Shown: in pieces, positions 6,513-12,791 of the stretch
Layout of the letters: each line of letters opens with the position of its first letter
Numbering within the stretch: position 1 is the stretch's first letter
Source: UBA2730 sp022793235
Lineage (GTDB): Bacteria > Bacillota_I > Bacilli_A > RF39 > UBA660
NCBI GenBank assembly: GCA_949745755.1
Contig: CATJZL010000062.1
Location: 1 to 12,791 of the forward strand
Length of the DNA stretch: 12,791 nt
Reading direction: 5' to 3'
Program-made: the position numbers and the translations under genes
Notes under the pieces: generated by a model
What the model saw: only the letters and a program-made list of their open reading frames with translations
Told to the model about the DNA's origin: nothing
The model's database searches: none

Positions 6513-7537
6513 AATTCCTCCTTCTTGCTCCTAAGTTGTCCACAAGCAGCACTAATCTTAGAACCAAACTCACGTCTTATCGTTACACTGATCTTATTTT
6601 TCTTTAGTATATCATAAAATTTCATGATTTTAAACATTTTACTTCGAGCAAGCTGAATACTTTCTGTTTCATTATAAGGAATAAGATTAACATAACAGTT
6701 AATCCCTTTTAAAAGTTTAACCAGTAGTAAAGCACATTCCTCACTATCATTCTTATCTTTCAAAAGAATATATTCAAAAGTAACACGACGATTTGTCTTT
6801 TTAATATAACATTTAACAGCAGAAAGCACATCTTCTATTTTATAAACTTTATTAATAGGCATAAGCTCTTCTCTTAATTCATTACTTGGAGCATGTAAAC
6901 TAATAGCAAGATTAAACTGATAAGGCTCTTCCATAAATTGATAAATTTTAGGTACAATTCCACATGTAGAAACGGTAATATGTCTACTTCCTATTTGTAG
7001 TCCATAACTAGAATTAATAATTTTAAGAAAATTTAGTACAGAATCATAATTATCAAATGGCTCACCTATTCCCATAACCACCACATGTGTAATTTTATCA
7101 TTCATATCCTCTTCTACTAAAAGAAGCTGTGTAACCATTTCATAAACCTCTAAATTACGTACCTTTTTTCTCCTACCTGACTCACAAAATTTGCATCCCA
7201 TATTACAACCAACTTGACTAGAAACACAAATACTAAAACCATAATCATGTCTCATTAAAACAGCCTCTATATATTCACAATCATATAATTTAAATAAATA
7301 TTTATTAACATCATAATCTCTTTCCACTTCTACAAGTTCTATTTTTAAAAGAGGTAAATCTTTTTTTATAAGATCAAGTACACTTTTTTTCATATCTGTA
7401 ATTTCATCATATGAATTAATTTTCTTATCATACAACCATCTATATAATTGTTTCGCTTTAAATGCCTTTTCATGAATCCCTAAAAAGTAATCTTCTAACT
7501 CTTGCAACGTATAACTATATATACTAGATTTTACCAT
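6509..7537 (-). CDS. rlmN: 23S rRNA (adenine-2503 C2)-methyltransferase RlmN (radical SAM)
   Basis: RlmN uses radical SAM chemistry to methylate C2 of A2503 in 23S rRNA, and A37 in some tRNAs, tuning translation fidelity. The start at 7537 (342 residues) is chosen because GGAGG (7543-7547) precedes it by five bases; the ATG at 7549 has no ribosome site. Numbered from this start, the N-terminal accessory domain covers about 1-85. The iron-sulfur motif CxxxCxxC is C111, C115, C118, in SQVGCNMGCKFCESG. GIGEPF (157-162), TVSTCG (188-193), SLHAPSNELRE (213-223) and the C-terminal ACGQLR with methyl-carrying C332 are all present. CESGRRKKVRNL replaces the more usual CATG…RNLT, as in some Bacillota RlmN subgroups. 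Cfr (C8 methylation, antibiotic resistance) shares the fold. The genomic context argues for RlmN. It is the first gene of the operon. Confidence 0.93.
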   Translation of the reverse strand: MVKSSIYSYTLQELEDYFLGIHEKAFKAKQLYRWLYDKKINSYDEITDMKKSVLDLIKKDLPLLKIELVEVERDYDVNKYLFKLYDCEYIEAVLMRHDYGFSICVSSQVGCNMGCKFCESGRRKKVRNLEVYEMVTQLLLVEEDMNDKITHVVVMGIGEPFDNYDSVLNFLKIINSSYGLQIGSRHITVSTCGIVPKIYQFMEEPYQFNLAISLHAPSNELREELMPINKVYKIEDVLSAVKCYIKKTNRRVTFEYILLKDKNDSEECALLLVKLLKGINCYVNLIPYNETESIQLARSKMFKIMKFYDILKKNKISVTIRREFGSKISAACGQLRSKKEEL

Positions 7538-7556
7538 AAATGCCTCCATCTACTTT

Positions 7557-7562
7557 ATTATA
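7557..7562 (-). promoter_or_regulatory. rlmN: Possible -10 element for the rlmN operon
   Basis: A perfect TATAAT on the minus strand lies about 20 bases before the chosen rlmN ATG, just downstream of the terminator hairpin of the upstream unit. No convincing -35 hexamer is seen at a 16-18 bp distance, because that region is the T-run of the terminator. The position fits a short-leader promoter for rlmN-stp-prkC-rsgA-rpe, but support is limited to this single hexamer. Confidence 0.4.
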
Positions 7563-7573
7563 AGACAAAATAG

Positions 7574-7607
7574 AAAAAAACTCTACTTAAATACAAAAAA
7601 GAGTAGA
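7574..7607 (-). terminator. Weak intrinsic terminator upstream of rlmN
   Basis: On the minus strand, TCTACT (7602-7607) pairs with AGTAGA (7582-7587) across a loop of 14 bases, followed by G and seven T residues (7574-7580). The stem is short and AT-rich, so termination may be partial. It would end the transcript of the ORF402-fmt-ORF239 unit before rlmN. Confidence 0.45.
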
Positions 7608-7608
7608 A

Positions 7609-7906
7609 TAAATCATAGTTCATAACGAAGTATTTCACTGTTTTTAAATACATCAAAAGATAAATTCCATTTTTTAGAATTTCATGAAAATAAAAGAAAA
7701 AAAGCTTGGTATCCTTCCATGTGTAACAATAGGTATAGTTTGATCTCTATATTTTCCTTTATGTTATCTATAAAAAAATGAACCCTCTTAAACAAAGATT
7801 CTAAATCTTCAAAAAAGTCATCTAAAAATCCTAAAGTTCTTTCAATAAGACGTTCATCACAAATAATCTGTAAGACTATAATACACAACAACAATTCTTA
7901 TATGAG
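7609..7906 (-). other. Gene-free stretch with broken, coding-like reading frame
   Basis: About 300 bases between the ORF239 stop and the terminator have no convincing gene. On the minus strand one frame is open from 7897 to a TGA at 7682-7684 (about 70 codons), then continues open for 22 more codons to a TGA at 7613-7615. Its codon content looks coding-like (for example DDFFEDLESLF, then SKKWNLSFDVFKN after the first TGA). It has no ATG or GTG start; only TTG at 7894 is available, 17 bases from the nearest AAGGAG. Other frames also carry protein-like fragments, for example IPIVTHGRIP around 7720. This could be a decayed gene with frameshifts, a 3' untranslated region or a chance open frame. 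I do not recognise a structured RNA here. Confidence 0.3.
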
Positions 7907-8626
7907 TTATTCTCCTTCTACTTCCCCAAATTTAGAGAAATTAAGCTCTAGTGTATAATAATAAATCGAAGAATCAAAATATTTAAAATAATTAGTAACA
8001 TCCATATCCAGTCGATAAAGTTCTCCTTTCTCATTAACATGAGCAACCACCTTATTAATACCATCTAAATCAGTCTCAATATGATCAACAAGTTTTATTA
8101 ATGTACTAGTAGCAATTTCATAATTATAATCCTTTTCTGCACTATTCAAATATTCTGTCCTAGATACATAAGTAGAACGTGTAAAAATAAGAGGAAGGAT
8201 AGTTGAATCAAGAAATCTATCAAATTCCATAGGATTCACTACATCCTCATAAAGTAACGTATTTTCATTTTTTTTAGAATAATTCTTACCATTAAATTTA
8301 TAAGAACTAGCAACTTCCCCACTCATCAAAAACGAAGAAGTATTGTTATATTTGCTTCCCTCAAAAATGATAATTTGATCATTTTTAAAAACTTTGTAAG
8401 TAAAAGCATAATTGTTTTTATTTAAAGCATCCAAAGTAAAATTATGTTTATATCCAGAATTATAACGTGTCAAACTCTCATTATTGGTCTTATAAGCACT
8501 CCTTAAAAGAACAACCAAAAATATAAAAAAGACAATATAAAAAACAAAGAAAAAAAGACGTTTAAATTCTGGATTATCCCCAAATACTTCTTGTAATTTA
8601 TTCTTTTCTTTTTGCTTCTTACTCAT
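7907..8626 (-). CDS. Single-pass membrane protein of unknown function, coupled to fmt
   Basis: Predicted 239 residues; I do not recognise the family. Residues 1-23 are strongly basic (MSKKQKEKNK), then one hydrophobic segment at about 24-42 (FFFVFYIVFFIFLVVLL) acts as an N-terminal anchor. The remaining 200 residues are probably outside the cell: polar, rich in Tyr/Asn/Lys, with alternating patterns that suggest beta strands (e.g. YKVFKNDQIIIFEG at 77-90, and YRLDMDVTNYFKYFD at 204-218). There is no cysteine. The gene overlaps the end of fmt by eight bases, and its ribosome site (AGGAGAGG) lies inside fmt, so the two are translationally coupled. Whether it works with Fmt is unknown; the coupling may only reflect compact packing. 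An extracellular ligand-binding or envelope-assembly role is a guess, not a call. Confidence 0.75.
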   Translation of the reverse strand: MSKKQKEKNKLQEVFGDNPEFKRLFFFVFYIVFFIFLVVLLRSAYKTNNESLTRYNSGYKHNFTLDALNKNNYAFTYKVFKNDQIIIFEGSKYNNTSSFLMSGEVASSYKFNGKNYSKKNENTLLYEDVVNPMEFDRFLDSTILPLIFTRSTYVSRTEYLNSAEKDYNYEIATSTLIKLVDHIETDLDGINKVVAHVNEKGELYRLDMDVTNYFKYFDSSIYYYTLELNFSKFGEVEGE

Positions 8627-9548
8627 AAACCTCTCCTACTAAATCATGATGTATACCCGCCAAATAATTTTTAGCACTCATTTTCTTTTTACCTGCAACC
8701 TGTAATTCAACAATAACATAAACAAAATCTTTTGTACTAACACCTATTCCATCCTTATAAATTTTCTCTATAGTACCTGGTTTCTTATTACTTTTATCCT
8801 CTGTTTTATATCCATCATAAACTTTAATAACTTGTCCATTTAAAGAAACAAAAGCTCCAACCCTAGGAGATAAAGCTCTAACCTTATTAAATACTTCAAA
8901 ACATGTACAATTAAAATCAAGATGCTCTTCTTCATGTTTCAAATTATAAGCGTAAGTAGCCCCTTTCTCATCTTGTTTAATCCTTTTATTTGTTCCATTA
9001 AATATAGAAGGAAGTGTCCGAATAAGTAAATCTCGTCCAAGTATACTAAGTCTAGTAGTCAATGTTTCCAAATTATCACTATCTAAAATCTCTAAATCTT
9101 CTTGTGTGATAATATCTCCATTATCCATAAGTAGATCCATATACATAATAGTAATTCCTGTTCTTTTATCCCCATTTAAAAGTGCATATTCAATAGGAGA
9201 ACCACCCCTGTATTTAGGAAGTAAAGAAGCATGAACATTTATACACCCATATTTAGGAGACTGAAGAATTTCTATAGGTACAATTTGACCATAAGCACAT
9301 GTAATAATAATATCAGGATCAAGCTCTACAATCTGAGCAAACTCTTTTCTAATAGATTCAATTCTAAAAAGAGGTAAATTATGTGAAAGAGCAAAACAAG
9401 AAACAGGAGATGGTGTAAGAACCTGTTTTCTACCTACTTTTTTATCAGGTTGACTTACAACACCTACAATTTCATATTCTGCTATTTTATATAAACTCTC
9501 AAGTACTGTAACACTAAACTCTGGTGTACCCATAAACACAATTTTCAT
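8619..9548 (-). CDS. fmt: Methionyl-tRNA formyltransferase
   Basis: Fmt transfers a formyl group from 10-formyl-tetrahydrofolate to initiator Met-tRNA, in the cytoplasm. The length of 309 residues is typical. The N-terminal formyltransferase domain (1-185) carries FMGTPEF (5-11), SQPDKKVGRK (32-41), the folate/catalytic block NVHASLLPKYRGGSPIEYAL (104-123) with N104 and H106, and catalytic D142 in MDNGDII (141-147). The C-terminal OB-like domain (about 205-309) includes VRALSPRVGAF (223-233), which contacts the tRNA. RGGSPIEYA replaces the common RGAAPIQWA, a conservative change. The start is supported by GGGAGG, six bases upstream, within the last codons of ORF402. In B. subtilis def and priA lie upstream and rsmB downstream; here unknown membrane proteins take both places. 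Active-site residues are intact. Confidence 0.96.
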   Translation of the reverse strand: MKIVFMGTPEFSVTVLESLYKIAEYEIVGVVSQPDKKVGRKQVLTPSPVSCFALSHNLPLFRIESIRKEFAQIVELDPDIIITCAYGQIVPIEILQSPKYGCINVHASLLPKYRGGSPIEYALLNGDKRTGITIMYMDLLMDNGDIITQEDLEILDSDNLETLTTRLSILGRDLLIRTLPSIFNGTNKRIKQDEKGATYAYNLKHEEEHLDFNCTCFEVFNKVRALSPRVGAFVSLNGQVIKVYDGYKTEDKSNKKPGTIEKIYKDGIGVSTKDFVYVIVELQVAGKKKMSAKNYLAGIHHDLVGEVYE

Positions 9549-9551
9549 ACT

Positions 9552-10760
9552 CTACCTCCCATTTAAAATAATCATAGTAGTTCCTATCACAACAATTAAT
9601 AATAAACCTACCATAAAAATAGAAATAAAACCATAAGAATTAACAAATTTTTGCTTTTTATTAATAAAAGTTGTTTCTTCTATTTTTGAAAGAGAAGAAG
9701 AACGAGCATCAGATAAAAAACAATTATCTCTTACAATAAAATCTTCCTCATTTCCACAAAAATAATTATAATTAGGAAGTTCTAAAAAATCAAAATCAAG
9801 CGGAGAAATATCCTGATCAATATCATAACAACTATAGCGAGATTCCATAATCATAGCAACAGAACTTTCCACTTCTACTTCTCCTGCTCCACAAATAATT
9901 TCTTCTATATCTTTTAAATAATTTCGATTTAAAGCACTCCTTTTAATAAAGGCTATAACACCAAAACTATCAGCTACTCTTTCTTCCTCTAAAATATTCT
10001 TCATATTTCTAAAAATAACATTCTTCTCTTCATCTAACAAATGCCTCTCTTTAGCATATATTTCAAAATTATGCAAAATAGAGGTAGAATCTTTTGTATA
10101 AAAACATCTTTTATCATATAAATCCTTATCAAATATCTTAGAATTAGCCAGTTTTTCTAAATAATCTGGTCCAATCATAGAAAAATAAGAACTAATAATA
10201 AAATTATCACTAATATCACTTTCTACTCTATAAATAATATCTCTACCCTCATATTTTTTTAAAATTGAATTAACATCATCTATTCTAGAATCTAAAATAT
10301 AACCAGCTTTTTTAATACCAGAAAAATCTACCTCTTTTTTATGGCAACTAGAAAATCCATAATAAAAATAACCATCTACAATATATTTTTCATAAATATA
10401 TCTAAGTATTCTCTCCTTATTTTCTACATCCTTAGTATTAGAAAGATTTAATATTCGCACAATATAATGAACAAGAATTTTAATAACACCTTTATTTATA
10501 TCCTGATAATTATCTATTCTTTTAAAAAGTCTTTTCAACTGACTAAGATAATCTTCAATATATCTCTCCTCGCCTATTAAAAAATCAAACTTTAAAATAG
10601 AATCAAATAATAAAAAAAGAGCATAGTGATCAAAGAAAGAATAATTATTAGTAATAGTAAGTGGAATACTAATATTTTTATAACGATTATTATAAATAAT
10701 CTCTTGTGCTAAAAATAAAACATCTTCTCTTTTAATTATTTTAGAAAATAATCTCTCCAT
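9552..10760 (-). CDS. Unknown protein with a C-terminal membrane anchor, first gene of the fmt operon
   Basis: Predicted 402 residues; not recognised. Residues 1-370 are mainly helical-looking and rich in Ile, Lys, Tyr and Asp, with no known catalytic motif that I can see. Residues about 377-399 (GFISIFMVGLLLIVVIGTTM…) are one strong hydrophobic segment followed only by NGR. The protein should therefore be tail-anchored, with the large domain in the cytoplasm. The middle part has several cysteines (139, 220, 289, 313), without a clear CxxC pattern. The start is supported by GGGTGAG just upstream and by the near-consensus promoter at 10789-10817, so it leads the operon with fmt and ORF239. The ribosome site of fmt lies in its last codons. 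Function cannot be assigned; the topology would suit an envelope- or division-related factor, but that is speculation. Confidence 0.75.
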   Translation of the reverse strand: MERLFSKIIKREDVLFLAQEIIYNNRYKNISIPLTITNNYSFFDHYALFLLFDSILKFDFLIGEERYIEDYLSQLKRLFKRIDNYQDINKGVIKILVHYIVRILNLSNTKDVENKERILRYIYEKYIVDGYFYYGFSSCHKKEVDFSGIKKAGYILDSRIDDVNSILKKYEGRDIIYRVESDISDNFIISSYFSMIGPDYLEKLANSKIFDKDLYDKRCFYTKDSTSILHNFEIYAKERHLLDEEKNVIFRNMKNILEEERVADSFGVIAFIKRSALNRNYLKDIEEIICGAGEVEVESSVAMIMESRYSCYDIDQDISPLDFDFLELPNYNYFCGNEEDFIVRDNCFLSDARSSSLSKIEETTFINKKQKFVNSYGFISIFMVGLLLIVVIGTTMIILNGR

Positions 10761-10788
10761 ATTCTCACCCTACCTATACTTTACTTAG

Positions 10789-10817
10789 ATTATAGCAAAA
10801 ATAATTAAAATTGTTAA
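10789..10817 (-). promoter_or_regulatory. Strong sigma-A-type promoter for the ORF402-fmt-ORF239 operon
   Basis: On the minus strand, TTAACA (10812-10817), a 17-bp spacer and TATAAT (10789-10794) form a near-consensus housekeeping promoter, with an extended -10 (TGC before TATAAT). The predicted transcript starts about 20 bases before the ORF402 ATG, leaving a short leader with the ribosome site. Confidence 0.8.
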
Positions 10818-10845
10818 GAAAATTTTAGTTTCATTTTTCTAAAAT
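10818..10845 (-). terminator. Weak AT-rich terminator after the pepC-like gene
   Basis: On the minus strand, ATTTTAG (10839-10845) pairs with CTAAAAT (10822-10828) around a 10-base loop, followed by TTTC. The stem is 7 bp and mostly A-T. It sits directly against the -35 of the fmt operon promoter. It probably ends the pepC transcript, but read-through is possible. Confidence 0.4.
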
Positions 10846-10882
10846 AATAACATTTAAAAGAACATTCAAAAATTTCTATGTC

Positions 10883-12085
10883 CTATTCTAAATATTTTTT
10901 ATTTATAACAAGAGTAATAACACAATTCTCAAGAAAAGAAGGTGTCATGATTAATTGTCCCTTATAATTTCCATGCCTACCAAAACTATTATCTACTTTA
11001 AATTGCTTTATACTATTTTCTTCAATTAATGCACCTGTAATACACATTGCATGATCATAATTTATCAAATCTAAGACCATTTTTTTATTTTTAGAAATCT
11101 CTTTAATATTTAATAACTCACTTAAATTATATAATTCATCATCTAAAATATTTTTTTTATAATCAAGTGTTGTAGATTCCTCAGCAGAAAACCATACACT
11201 TATACCATCACTTAATTGCCTAATAATCGACTCTTTTATTTGATCTATTGACAATTGTATTATTCTTTCATTATTATTTAAATAAACATTTGGAATAAAA
11301 GAATAACTACTAAATAATGCCTCTTTCGTAAAAGAAGTTACAGTCACATATTCATCTAAAAATTTACCTAAATACTGATTTTTAAATTGAAGGGGCGTTA
11401 TATTATTTCCTTGAAAATCAAAATCTATTGGTGGATTACCATATACCTTAGATAAAAATTGATAAACTTCATACAGTAATTCCTTCTTTTTCCCTCGTTT
11501 TTTTTCTTTATCTTTGATATTTATTAAAGAAACAGCATCACACTTAATTTTATTTTTTAATGATTCTATTGTAAGCGAATCATTATATTTGCTATTTAAT
11601 TCATCCATATATTTTGTAAGAACTAATCCATACTTATCTACTATTTCTCTACAATAATGAAAAGTACCAAAACTTCCAATAAATTGATTAACTTTACAAT
11701 TTATCATCTCAAAAGATAAAGTAGAACAATTTATTAATTCATTATAAAGTGCATTTGCTTTTTCTAATTTATCAAAAAAATTAATATAGTTCGAAGATAA
11801 ATCTAATTTTTCTATATCAAGACATGTATTCTTTCGTAAAATATCCTTTATAACTCTAAGAAAAGCATAAATATTACATTGATGACTATTCAATTGATTA
11901 TAAATTTTAATTTCAGGCACCTCTATATTAAACCGAAATTGAAATGAATCCTTTATATTATCATTAATACTTGCTTTCAATATCCCAAATTTTTTTATTT
12001 TTCTTTCAGCACCTATACTATTTTCATTATTTACATATTGTTTCTTAAATTCATATATATCATCTAAAAATATTTCATCGTTCAT
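10883..12085 (-). CDS. pepC: Divergent aminopeptidase C / bleomycin hydrolase family cysteine peptidase (C1B)
   Basis: This is a cytosolic papain-fold aminopeptidase that trims N-terminal residues from peptides. The ATG at 12085 (400 residues) is chosen because GAGGA lies six bases upstream; the ATG at 12091 sits directly against it. Numbered from that start, the match to PepC runs end to end: FKKQYVNNEN at the N-terminus, oxyanion Gln64 and nucleophile Cys70 in NQLNSHQC (63-70), LDLSSNYINFFDKLEKAN (94-111), DKYGLV (150-155), GNPPIDFDF (216-224), VWFSAEE (297-303), catalytic His345 in DHAM, and Asn366 in KVDNSFG (363-369). It ends VINKKYLE, like PepC. The Cys motif is unusual: SGRCW of the family is SHQCN here. 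The enzyme is about 40 residues shorter than typical PepC, and much of the shortening lies in the middle. The triad is intact, so it is probably active, but substrate choice may differ. Confidence 0.85.
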   Translation of the reverse strand: MNDEIFLDDIYEFKKQYVNNENSIGAERKIKKFGILKASINDNIKDSFQFRFNIEVPEIKIYNQLNSHQCNIYAFLRVIKDILRKNTCLDIEKLDLSSNYINFFDKLEKANALYNELINCSTLSFEMINCKVNQFIGSFGTFHYCREIVDKYGLVLTKYMDELNSKYNDSLTIESLKNKIKCDAVSLINIKDKEKKRGKKKELLYEVYQFLSKVYGNPPIDFDFQGNNITPLQFKNQYLGKFLDEYVTVTSFTKEALFSSYSFIPNVYLNNNERIIQLSIDQIKESIIRQLSDGISVWFSAEESTTLDYKKNILDDELYNLSELLNIKEISKNKKMVLDLINYDHAMCITGALIEENSIKQFKVDNSFGRHGNYKGQLIMTPSFLENCVITLVINKKYLE

Positions 12086-12110
12086 ATACATTCCTCAATT
12101 GATTTATCAA

Positions 12111-12145
12111 ACTATAATCTAATGATTGATATAAAAAACAATCAT
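12111..12145 (-). promoter_or_regulatory. Inverted repeat and possible promoter upstream of the pepC-like gene
   Basis: A perfect 7-bp inverted repeat, ATGATTG (12122-12128) and CAATCAT (12139-12145) separated by ten A/T-rich bases, lies in the 107-base gap before the pepC-like gene. A -10-like TATAGT (12111-12116, minus) sits just downstream. A TTGTTT (12136-12141) inside the repeat could be a -35, but the 19-bp spacer is long. No T-run follows, so it is more likely an operator than a terminator. The regulator is unknown. Confidence 0.4.
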
Positions 12146-12192
12146 CACATATATTTTAACAATAATATTATTTTTTTGCCACCTTAATTACT

Positions 12193-12648
12193 CTATAAAT
12201 CTTTCTTTTTCACTAAAATTGATTCTGACTCTTGAATTTCTTGTACAATTGTCGATTTTAATAATTCATTATACTTCTTTACTTGACTATTAATAAATTC
12301 TTCATTTAATATTAACTCTTTACTAATAGTTTGCTCTTCATCACAAAAACTGATTGAGCTAATTTCTCCCATATCATGTATAGGGGTGAGTAACCCAAAT
12401 AATTGTGCTGTATTCAATGCAGTTCCTAAATCCAAATAACTGTTTTCTGGATTTATATAGTCTTCTTTAGGACATATATCTTGAAATAAATCCTCATATT
12501 CAGGTAATAAATAAAATTTATATAATTTTTTTTCTAATTCATGATGTTTTATAATAGGAGAACATCCATTTCTATAATTCACTGCACAATATAATCTAAT
12601 AAAATTAATTGCAGAAAATTCAGGATATTTAACAATTTCTTTAATCAT
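12193..12648 (-). CDS. Unknown soluble protein upstream of the pepC-like gene
   Basis: Predicted 151 residues; I do not recognise the family. There is no signal peptide or membrane segment. Residues 1-50 are helical-looking and aromatic (INFIRLYCAVNYRNG, then YKFYLLPEYEDLF). Residues 68-90 (ENSYLDLGTALNTAQLFGL) look like a small helical motif, and the end is a charged, coiled-coil-prone tail (KKYNELLKSTIVQEIQE). Cysteines at 21, 29, 59 and 102 form no obvious metal site. The start is supported by GGAG eight bases upstream and by the strong promoter at 12672-12700. The pepC-like gene follows after 107 bases with no clear terminator, so the two may share a transcript. A partner or antitoxin-like adaptor role is conceivable, but nothing shows it. 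Confidence 0.65.
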   Translation of the reverse strand: MIKEIVKYPEFSAINFIRLYCAVNYRNGCSPIIKHHELEKKLYKFYLLPEYEDLFQDICPKEDYINPENSYLDLGTALNTAQLFGLLTPIHDMGEISSISFCDEEQTISKELILNEEFINSQVKKYNELLKSTIVQEIQESESILVKKKDL

Positions 12649-12671
12649 AATACAATCTCCATCTATATAAT

Positions 12672-12700
12672 ATTATATCATGTATACTATTAGATGTAAA
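12672..12700 (-). promoter_or_regulatory. Near-consensus promoter for ORF151 and possibly pepC
   Basis: On the minus strand, TTTACA (12695-12700), a 17-bp spacer and TATAAT (12672-12677), with TGA giving an extended -10, form a good sigma-A-type promoter. The -10 ends 23 bases upstream of the ORF151 ATG. The gap back to the palindrome at 12737 holds nothing else that I can see. Confidence 0.75.
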
Positions 12701-12736
12701 TCAACGAAAGAAATATTCAATGATTTATGATAGAAT

Positions 12737-12772
12737 ATTTTTTATTCTTTCTTATAAGAAAGAATAAAAAAT
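12737..12772. terminator. Perfect 36-bp palindrome, probable bidirectional terminator
   Basis: The arms are ATTTTTTATTCTTTCTTA and its exact reverse complement, with no unpaired spacer. Folded as RNA in either direction, the GAAAGAA/TTCTTTC core would form a hairpin with T-rich flanks (TTTTTT). This fits a terminator for genes on both sides, probably one ending beyond the right edge. The last 19 bases of the window (12773-12791) are more GC-rich, but too short to assign. Confidence 0.6.
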
Positions 12773-12791
12773 TCGCGTTTGAGTTTGGGCA

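Noticed and set aside
6509..7537. Cfr-type resistance methyltransferase
   Set aside because: The gene heads the conserved rlmN-stp-prkC-rsgA-rpe operon and fits housekeeping RlmN; nothing mobile is nearby.
7613..7894. Reading of the in-frame TGA at 7682 as Trp or selenocysteine
   Set aside because: Other genes here end in TGA (stp, rlmN, rsgA, ORF327) and use TGG for Trp. No selenocysteine-type gene or insertion hairpin is recognisable, so a broken frame or non-coding DNA is simpler.
1..12791. tRNA, rRNA, CRISPR arrays, insertion sequences or replication origin
   Set aside because: No cloverleaf-like sequences, regular repeat-spacer units, transposase motifs or DnaA-box clusters were seen on reading both strands.

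Overview
The window is AT-rich and gene-dense, and almost every gene lies on the minus strand. The gene set and order fit a low-GC Bacillota/Mollicutes-type chromosome: rlmN, a PP2C phosphatase, a PASTA-domain Ser/Thr kinase, rsgA and rpe in a row, with fmt close upstream. This is the Bacillus subtilis fmt-(rsmB)-rlmN-prpC-prkC-cpgA-rpe order, but rsmB is missing between fmt and rlmN, and thiN is missing after rpe. TGA is used as a stop in several genes, including two ATGA start/stop overlaps, so the Mycoplasma code (TGA = Trp) is not in use. Short proteins, many AT-rich codons and several lineage-specific membrane proteins suggest an uncultured gut-type Bacilli/Erysipelotrichia/RF39-like lineage. 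That placement is inference.

Layout from left to right. (1) 1-591 is a divergent module. A truncated minus-strand gene encodes an exported protein with a SipW/TasA-like N-terminus. It faces a 76-residue XRE repressor-like gene, with three related palindromic operator sites between them. A shared bidirectional terminator separates the repressor from the next gene. (2) 590-2481 holds two minus-strand envelope genes: a secreted or anchored 3D-domain (cell-wall hydrolase type) protein, and an Asn-rich membrane protein with a four-cysteine outer domain. (3) 2485-7537 is a compact operon, rlmN-stp-prkC-rsgA-rpe, continuing into the Asn-rich membrane gene. Neighbouring genes overlap by 1-4 bases or are separated by 3-4 bases. 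(4) 7550-7906 has no convincing gene. It holds a -10 element for rlmN, a weak terminator for the upstream unit and a coding-like but broken stretch. (5) 7907-10760 is a second operon, ORF402-fmt-ORF239, driven by a near-consensus promoter at 10789-10817. (6) 10883-12648 carries a divergent PepC/bleomycin-hydrolase-type cysteine aminopeptidase and an unrecognised 151-residue protein, with its own strong promoter at 12672-12700. A perfect 36-bp palindrome, probably a bidirectional terminator, lies beside the right edge.

How the genes work together: the central operon links reversible Ser/Thr phosphorylation at the cell surface (PASTA kinase plus PP2C phosphatase) with ribosome maturation and fidelity (RlmN, RsgA) and pentose-phosphate metabolism (Rpe). 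The neighbouring envelope proteins could be targets or partners of the kinase, but nothing in the sequence proves this. Most of the window is ordinary core chromosome. The parts most worth a second look are the divergent operator module at the left, the conserved-looking but unrecognised membrane proteins beside fmt and rpe, the broken stretch upstream of rlmN, and the divergent PepC with its partner gene.
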